From the NCBI GenBank assembly GCA_902478365.1, contig CABSKX010000072.1, forward strand, positions 1 to 9,140: a stretch of 9,140 nucleotides of DNA, read 5' to 3'. Both the position numbers and the translations under genes were made by a program. The notes below the pieces were generated by a model that had not been told where the DNA came from, searched no databases, and saw only the letters and a list, made by a program, of their open reading frames with translations. Below are positions 6,305-9,140 of the stretch, piece by piece (within the stretch, counting starts at the first letter, position 1; each line of letters starts with the position of its first letter). The stretch comes from an uncultured Collinsella sp. (GTDB lineage: Bacteria > Actinomycetota > Coriobacteriia > Coriobacteriales > Coriobacteriaceae).

Positions 6305-6747
6305 TAGATGCCGTCCTCGTCGCCGAAGATATCCTCTTCGTCGGAGCCGGCAACGGATGCGACCGTCTGGGCGGTGATGCCCGTCTGGCCAACGGTCACG
6401 GCCTGCTCGCCAAGCTCGGCGAGCGTGGCGTTGCCGCGGAGGAACAGAAGCTCAATAACCATGGGAAGGTTGGTGCCGGTCAGAACCTCGACGTTGTCGA
6501 CATCCTGGGCAATCATCATCGCCTGGTTGAACGGGGTGCCACCAAGCAGGTCGGTAAAGACGAGCACGCCATCGCACTCCTCGCGCATGGCGGTAATAGC
6601 GGCGCGGAGATCCTCACCGTAGGAAGCAGCCTGGTCGCCCTCAAAAGGAACGACGGTAAAAGCGGGCTGGTCGCCAGCAACCATAGCGATAGCGCTTGCG
6701 AGGCCGGGTGCGAACTGTCCATGACCGGTAAGAATAAAGCCAACCAT
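6304..6747 (-). CDS. PTS mannose-family subunit IIA
   Basis: A 147-residue cytoplasmic phosphotransfer protein. The N-terminal FILTGHGQFAPGL has His9 as the residue phosphorylated by HPr. VFTDLLGGTPFNQA (63-76) and EVLTGTNLPMVIELL (86-100) are the other family signatures. The C-terminus is strongly acidic (SDEEDIFGDEDGI). It is the first gene of the PTS operon; its ATG follows GGAAGGG with a 7-base spacer. That ribosome site can pair with an upstream sequence in the leader, which suggests post-transcriptional control. The stop codon overlaps the YajC-like gene. Confidence 0.95.
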   Translation of the reverse strand: MVGFILTGHGQFAPGLASAIAMVAGDQPAFTVVPFEGDQAASYGEDLRAAITAMREECDGVLVFTDLLGGTPFNQAMMIAQDVDNVEVLTGTNLPMVIELLFLRGNATLAELGEQAVTVGQTGITAQTVASVAGSDEEDIFGDEDGI

Positions 6748-6757
6748 TCAAATTTCC

Positions 6758-6800
6758 CTTCCGAAGGTGTGTACGATCTGAGTCCGATGATTTTCGGAAG
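6758..6800 (-). promoter_or_regulatory. Leader hairpin that can occlude the EIIA ribosome binding site
   Basis: On the minus-strand RNA, CTTCCGAA (6793-6800) is perfectly complementary to TTCGGAAG (6758-6765), which contains most of the EIIA Shine-Dalgarno GGAAGGG. The 5' arm can instead form a shorter local hairpin, TCCGA/TCGGA (6794-6798 with 6783-6787, 6-base loop). The two folds are mutually exclusive: one hides the ribosome site and one frees it. No ligand-binding fold was recognised. Confidence 0.45.
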
Positions 6801-6851
6801 CCAGCGGGCGCTCGCCCTTAAAGCTTCTTAGAAAGCGTACTTTGAAGACCA

Positions 6852-6877
6852 GTGGTTTCTAAACTGGTAGTAACCAC
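6852..6877. promoter_or_regulatory. Candidate GntR/HutC-type operator in front of the PTS operon
   Basis: The core CTGGTAGTAACCAC (6864-6877) matches the agaS-upstream dyad at 13 of 14 bases. It is also the right part of a 26-base imperfect palindrome whose arms are GTGGTTTCTA and TAGTAACCAC (one mismatch per arm). It falls just downstream of the best -10-like sequence of the PTS operon, a position suited to repression. Confidence 0.6.
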
Positions 6878-6893
6878 GTGACGTGTTGTTGTC

Positions 6894-6899
6894 ACTATA
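6894..6899 (-). promoter_or_regulatory. Candidate -10 element of the PTS operon
   Basis: The minus strand reads TATAGT here (5 of 6 to consensus), inside GGTGATATAGTGAC. No good -35 is found 16-18 bases upstream. If used, transcription starts near 6887, leaving a leader of about 140 bases that contains the operator palindrome and the ribosome-site hairpin. Confidence 0.35.
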
Positions 6900-7033
6900 T
6901 CACCCCAGAAGAGGTCGCTTTCGTTGATTCATACGGTAAAACGTTTTTGCACCGCTCACGGTGATAAATCGACCGTTTACCGGTCGTTAACACTTCTACC
7001 TGCGGTTTTGAAACCGTTCCGAAATGCTTTGGC

Positions 7034-7050
7034 AAAAGATCGGATCTTTT
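7034..7050. repeat. Perfect 17-base palindrome
   Basis: AAAAGATC (7034-7041) and GATCTTTT (7043-7050) flank a single central G. The absence of a loop means this is more likely a protein-binding dyad than an RNA hairpin. It lies mid-way between the two divergent transcription units. Confidence 0.6.
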
Positions 7051-7143
7051 CCTGTGTCTAAACAACGCAGGGCGGCTAAAAATAGCGTGTAGAAAAATTG
7101 CAGGTCATTGTGAAGATATGTGAATTGGTCTTTTTGACTTAAT

Positions 7144-7160
7144 ACCAGTTAGAACCAGTT
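7144..7160. repeat. Tandem ACCAGTT half-sites
   Basis: ACCAGTT occurs at 7144-7150 and 7154-7160, exactly ten bases apart, so on the same face of the helix. The second copy, as AACCAGTT, matches the right half of the agaS operator (2579-2586). It may be an upstream auxiliary site for the same regulator. Confidence 0.45.
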
Positions 7161-7170
7161 TTGAGATTAT

Positions 7171-7200
7171 CGGTGAACGGTAGTTTTCGACCGTTCACCG
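7171..7200. repeat. Long perfect inverted repeat
   Basis: CGGTGAACGG (7171-7180) pairs with CCGTTCACCG (7191-7200), and one more T-A pair inside gives an 11-bp stem and 8-base loop. No T-run follows on either strand, so it is not a standard terminator. Its right arm is part of a 16-base motif also found at 6969-6984. Confidence 0.65.
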
Positions 7201-7381
7201 GTTACTTGCAATCGTTTGCAGTCGTTTTCCCAGATGAATTAGGGAAACACAATGGAGCGCTTGCGCGATCAAGGGAAGTTTTGACATTTGTCCTCATCCC
7301 CCGCGCGCCAAACTCCGACACCCAAAATGAGCCATAGCTCTCGCTATTCGTCTCACAAACATTACTTACTCTAATCTGTAA

Positions 7382-7409
7382 TTGTTTATCGTTTATCATT
7401 AAATATGAT
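7382..7409 (+). promoter_or_regulatory. Candidate promoter of the DUF2975/HTH unit
   Basis: TTGTTT (7382-7387) and TATGAT (7404-7409, 5 of 6 to consensus) are 16 bases apart in an AT-rich stretch about 45 bases before the gene. A second -10-like TATAAG overlaps at 7409-7414. The dyad ATGATA (7405-7410) / TATCAT (7422-7427) overlaps the -10 and probable start point. Confidence 0.5.
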
Positions 7410-7427
7410 ATAAGATACAAGTATCAT
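7405..7427. promoter_or_regulatory. Dyad over the DUF2975/HTH promoter, possible autoregulatory operator
   Basis: ATGATA (7405-7410) is symmetric with TATCAT (7422-7427), and inside it GATAC-AA-GTATC (7414-7425) is a second perfect dyad. Position over the -10 and start region fits repression. The HTH protein encoded two genes on is the obvious candidate, by inference only. Confidence 0.4.
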
Positions 7428-7450
7428 CCAAGACATTGGTTGGAGGAGCT

Positions 7451-8089
7451 ATGATCCGCTGGAACGTATCCAAATCGAATGAAGCCATCGACCGTGAACA
7501 GGCAATAGCCGATCTGAGGAAGCTCACTCGCATCTGCAAATGGGCCACAATCTGCACCACCGTGGCGCTCGCTCTGGGACTTCTCGCAGTCATTGCGATT
7601 GACCTTCTACTCGTATTGCCTAGCCTCTCCCAAGGGTCGTGTCTCCAATCCGTAGAACTTCAAAGCGGCGAAGGGCCGTGCCTGGCTATCGTCGGTACCG
7701 ATGCGCAGACCCCACTTATGCTCGTCGCACACGATGGTCACACTGCCATAGGGAGCCTCTTGATGACATGCCTCGCGCTTACCATCGCGCTAAGCGTGCG
7801 CAGGCTTTTCTTAAACATTGAAAAGGAAGGCAGGCCCTTTGACCTTGAATGTAACCAGACACTTCGTCGAGTAGGACATTTATTCCTTATCGGCGGCGTT
7901 GCCGTGAGGCTTCTTGGTGCCGTAATCACGGGAATGATACTCTCAGGATTTGGCGGCAGCTTTACGGATGCGTTCGCCGGCCAGTTATTCGAGCCCTCCA
8001 TGCTCTTTGCGGGCCTGATTATTTGCCTGATTGCCAGCATCTTCCGCTACGGGTATATCCTGCAAAAACAAGATGACGAGTTGCTCTAG
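7451..8089 (+). CDS. DUF2975-family four-helix membrane protein
   Basis: A 212-residue predicted integral membrane protein. Four hydrophobic segments are seen at about 30-57, 99-118, 142-165 and 183-200. Between helices 1 and 2 a roughly 40-residue loop contains two cysteines (Cys64 and Cys77), which with the N-terminus inside would lie outside the membrane and could pair. The polar stretch EKEGRPFDLECNQTLRRVG (about 124-142) before helix 3 is the best match to DUF2975. Members commonly sit next to a small Cro/C1-type HTH gene, as here, where the next gene starts nine bases after the stop. Biochemical function is unknown; a membrane partner controlling the HTH regulator is possible. ATG at 7451 was chosen because GGAGG lies four bases upstream; an in-frame TTG at 7436 would put that ribosome site inside the gene. 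Confidence 0.8.
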   Translation: MIRWNVSKSNEAIDREQAIADLRKLTRICKWATICTTVALALGLLAVIAIDLLLVLPSLSQGSCLQSVELQSGEGPCLAIVGTDAQTPLMLVAHDGHTAIGSLLMTCLALTIALSVRRLFLNIEKEGRPFDLECNQTLRRVGHLFLIGGVAVRLLGAVITGMILSGFGGSFTDAFAGQLFEPSMLFAGLIICLIASIFRYGYILQKQDDELL

Positions 8090-8098
8090 GGGGAATCC

Positions 8099-8335
8099 AT
8101 GATTATTCTGCGGCTTGACCGCATGCTCGCCGAACGCAAGATCTCATCCAAAGAGCTTGCGGGACGCGTGGGCATCTCCCAGGTCAATATGTCACGCATT
8201 AAGACGGGCAAGGTTTCTGCCATACGTTTTTCAACTCTTGACGCGATATGCCGGGCACTCGACTGCCAACCGGGCGATGTACTGGAATATATGCCTGACG
8301 ATGAAGCCGATAACCTTTTTGGACTTAAAGATTGA
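8099..8335 (+). CDS. Small Cro/C1-type (XRE) HTH transcriptional regulator
   Basis: A 78-residue protein consisting almost entirely of an XRE helix-turn-helix domain: LDRMLAERKISSKELAGRVG then ISQVNMSRIKTGKVSAIRFS with recognition helix around 26-36, followed by TLDAICRALDCQPGDVLEY (46-64) and a short acidic tail. This is the YozG-like form usually paired with DUF2975 proteins. It follows the membrane gene after nine bases, with AGGGGGAA as ribosome site, so the two are one operon. Likely targets are its own promoter and perhaps nearby genes; the dyad at 7405-7427 is a candidate site. No link to the amino-sugar locus is shown other than divergent placement. Confidence 0.88.
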   Translation: MIILRLDRMLAERKISSKELAGRVGISQVNMSRIKTGKVSAIRFSTLDAICRALDCQPGDVLEYMPDDEADNLFGLKD

Positions 8336-8368
8336 TAGGCATAATTTAGCCACCAGCGCCTAAACGCA

Positions 8369-8408
8369 AATAGCCCGCTAGAACAACATCCGTTCTAGCG
8401 GGCTTATT
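8369..8408. terminator. Hairpin between convergent genes, probable bidirectional terminator
   Basis: AGCCCGCTAGAAC (8372-8384) pairs perfectly with GTTCTAGCGGGCT (8392-8404), a 13-bp stem with a 7-base loop. It sits between the HTH gene (plus strand, ends 8335) and the SurA-like gene (minus strand, ends 8449). The T-tracts are short on both sides (TTATT; TATTTG), so termination may be moderate in each direction. Confidence 0.75.
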
Positions 8409-8448
8409 CAGATATTTCGGTTACGCGCTCGGCGGCTCAGACAGATCT

Positions 8449-9121
8449 TTATGCAAACAGACCATAGATGCTGATGTTGGCCTTGGCATACAGGCCGTTA
8501 GCATACTCGGTCCACTTGGAGCTGGCGCTCGAAGCCTGCGAGGAATACTGCTGATAAGCAGTGTAGTAGGCGGTCATAGCTTGCTTGTAGGTGGCGCTAT
8601 CGGCCGTAAAGGCATCGTCGGCAAAGGCCTTGGCATAGGTGCTGTCGGCATCCTTCCAGGTGCCCTTCTCGCTATCCCACTCGTCGCCGGCAAGGTTGAT
8701 GATGTAGTCGGCGTAGTCCTTGCTCGCGGTCTCCTCGTTGCCGTCAGCAGGCTCGGTCGGAGCGGTCGGCTTGCTTGCGGAGCCGTCGCCAACCTTCTTC
8801 TTATAGAGCTTCTGCAGCGTCGCGGACTGACGGACGATCTGCTTGGCCTGGTCCTTGGACACGCCGTACTGCTTGGCCATGGTCTTGTAGTCGGAGGTGC
8901 CGATGGAATCCTCGGCGTACTTCTTCATCTCCTTAGAAGAGACGGTGATGCCCTCGTCCTCGGCAGCGTCGAGCAGGATCTTGTTGCGCACGTAGGACAG
9001 GATGACGTCGGCAGAGGGAGCGGTGTAGTTGCCATCGCCATCCTTGACGGTGTCGAGGCTGTACTGGCTCTCAATGGCCTCGCGCGCGGTGATGTCGCTC
9101 TTCTTGCCGTTGTAGCTGTAG
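8449..9121 (-). CDS. SurA-N-like extracytoplasmic protein, N-terminus missing at contig end
   Basis: About 223 genuine residues remain of the C-terminal part of a larger protein. The segment around ILSYVRNKILLDAAEDEGI and VSSKEMKKYAED resembles the N-terminal chaperone domain of SurA/PrsA-type foldases. It is followed by a Pro/Thr/Glu linker (SKPTAPTEPADGNEETASK) and a Tyr/Ala/Ser-rich C-terminal region ending ISIYGLFA. No parvulin (PpiC) domain is visible between the SurA-like part and the stop. Abundant Lys, Asp, Ser, Thr and Tyr fit a secreted or lipid-anchored protein, but the signal region is off the end. The apparent ATG at 9138 is adapter sequence: it yields MCIRDS, a well-known translation artefact. 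The real reading frame enters from beyond 9121. A trigger-factor-like or lipoprotein chaperone remains possible. Confidence 0.65.
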
Positions 9122-9140
9122 CTGTCTCTTATACACATCT
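9122..9140. other. Nextera/Tn5 mosaic-end adapter sequence (artefact)
   Basis: CTGTCTCTTATACACATCT is the 19-base Tn5 mosaic end used in Nextera library adapters. It is at the extreme right edge and is not genomic. It marks untrimmed adapter at a contig end and creates a false start codon for the last gene. Confidence 0.97.

Larger units (their letters stand above)
6748..7450. other. Roughly 700-base intergenic region rich in dyad symmetry
   Basis: There is no credible gene in either strand. The stretch separates the minus-strand PTS operon from the plus-strand DUF2975/HTH pair and is AT-richer than its flanks. It contains, left to right: the EIIA leader hairpin; the operator-like palindrome at 6852-6877; GTGAC/GTCAC arms at 6878-6895; AAAACGTTTT at 6938-6947; CACCG/CGGTG at 6950-6963; CGACCG/CGGTCG at 6970-6986; CGGTTTTGAAACCG at 7003-7016; a 17-base palindrome at 7034-7050; ACCAGTT twice at 7144-7160; a long hairpin at 7171-7200; and a divergent promoter near 7382-7414. 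No tRNA or recognised riboswitch was seen. Confidence 0.7.

Noticed and set aside
6938..6950. AAAACGTTTT as a catabolite-repression (cre) or LacI-type site
   Set aside because: The central CG palindrome fits loosely, but the flanking bases do not match the cre consensus, and CcpA-type control is not assured in this group. It is listed only as one of several dyads.
7202..7420. Minus-strand open frame of 72 codons in the intergenic region
   Set aside because: There is no good ribosome site, it starts inside the promoter of the divergent gene, has no recognisable motif, and lies in AT-rich DNA where such frames arise by chance.
7436..7450. TTG start at 7436 for the DUF2975 gene
   Set aside because: It would place the GGAGG ribosome site inside the coding sequence; the ATG at 7451 is correctly positioned.
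6748..7450. Known riboswitch, glmS-type ribozyme or CRISPR array in the large gap
   Set aside because: No conserved riboswitch core, no regular repeat-spacer pattern and no tRNA-like fold could be recognised by eye.
9122..9140. Tn5/IS50 end as evidence of a real transposon
   Set aside because: The match is to the hyperactive mosaic end used in library kits, ends exactly at the sequence edge, and has no transposase or target duplication.

Overview
The window looks like chromosomal DNA from a gut actinobacterium of the class Coriobacteriia, with Collinsella the best guess. That guess rests on moderately high GC coding sequence, the style of the proteins and the pairing of a mannose-family PTS with amino-sugar genes. 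It is recalled family resemblance, not a database result. The right edge is a sequencing artefact: the last 19 bases (9122-9140) are the Nextera/Tn5 mosaic-end adapter, so the assembled contig probably ends here.

Positions 56-6747 form a minus-strand amino-sugar uptake and catabolism locus. Read in the direction of transcription it holds: a five-gene PTS operon (EIIA 6304-6747, a YajC-like membrane protein 6023-6304, EIIB 5504-5986, EIIC 4613-5413, EIID 3541-4623) closed by a terminator at 3441-3474; a GntR/HutC-type regulator (2624-3355); an AgaS-type SIS-domain sugar-phosphate deaminase/isomerase (1343-2509) closed by a terminator at 1283-1324; and an N-acetylhexosamine-6-phosphate deacetylase (56-1225). 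The simplest pathway is uptake and phosphorylation of an N-acetylated amino sugar by EIIA-EIIB-EIIC-EIID, deacetylation by NagA, then deamination/isomerisation by the AgaS-like enzyme. AgaS points to the galactosamine series (GalNAc to GalN-6-P to tagatose-6-P), but the sequence does not fix the sugar. No tagatose-6-phosphate kinase or aldolase lies in the window.

The likely regulatory logic is visible. A dyad of the form CTGGTAGTAACCA(G/C) lies over the -35 region of the agaS promoter (2571-2584) and again in front of the PTS operon (6852-6877), with a half-site cluster at 7144-7160. It is a good candidate operator for the GntR regulator. The PTS leader can also fold so that the EIIA ribosome binding site is paired.

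Positions 6748-7450 are about 700 bases without a credible gene. They are AT-richer than the flanks and unusually rich in dyad symmetry, including an 11-bp perfect hairpin and a 16-base motif present twice.

To the right, on the plus strand, a two-gene unit encodes a DUF2975-type four-helix membrane protein (7451-8089) and a small XRE/Cro-type HTH regulator (8099-8335), ending in a strong hairpin at 8372-8404. Converging on it from the right is a truncated minus-strand gene (8449-9121) for a SurA-N-like extracytoplasmic protein, cut off by the contig end.
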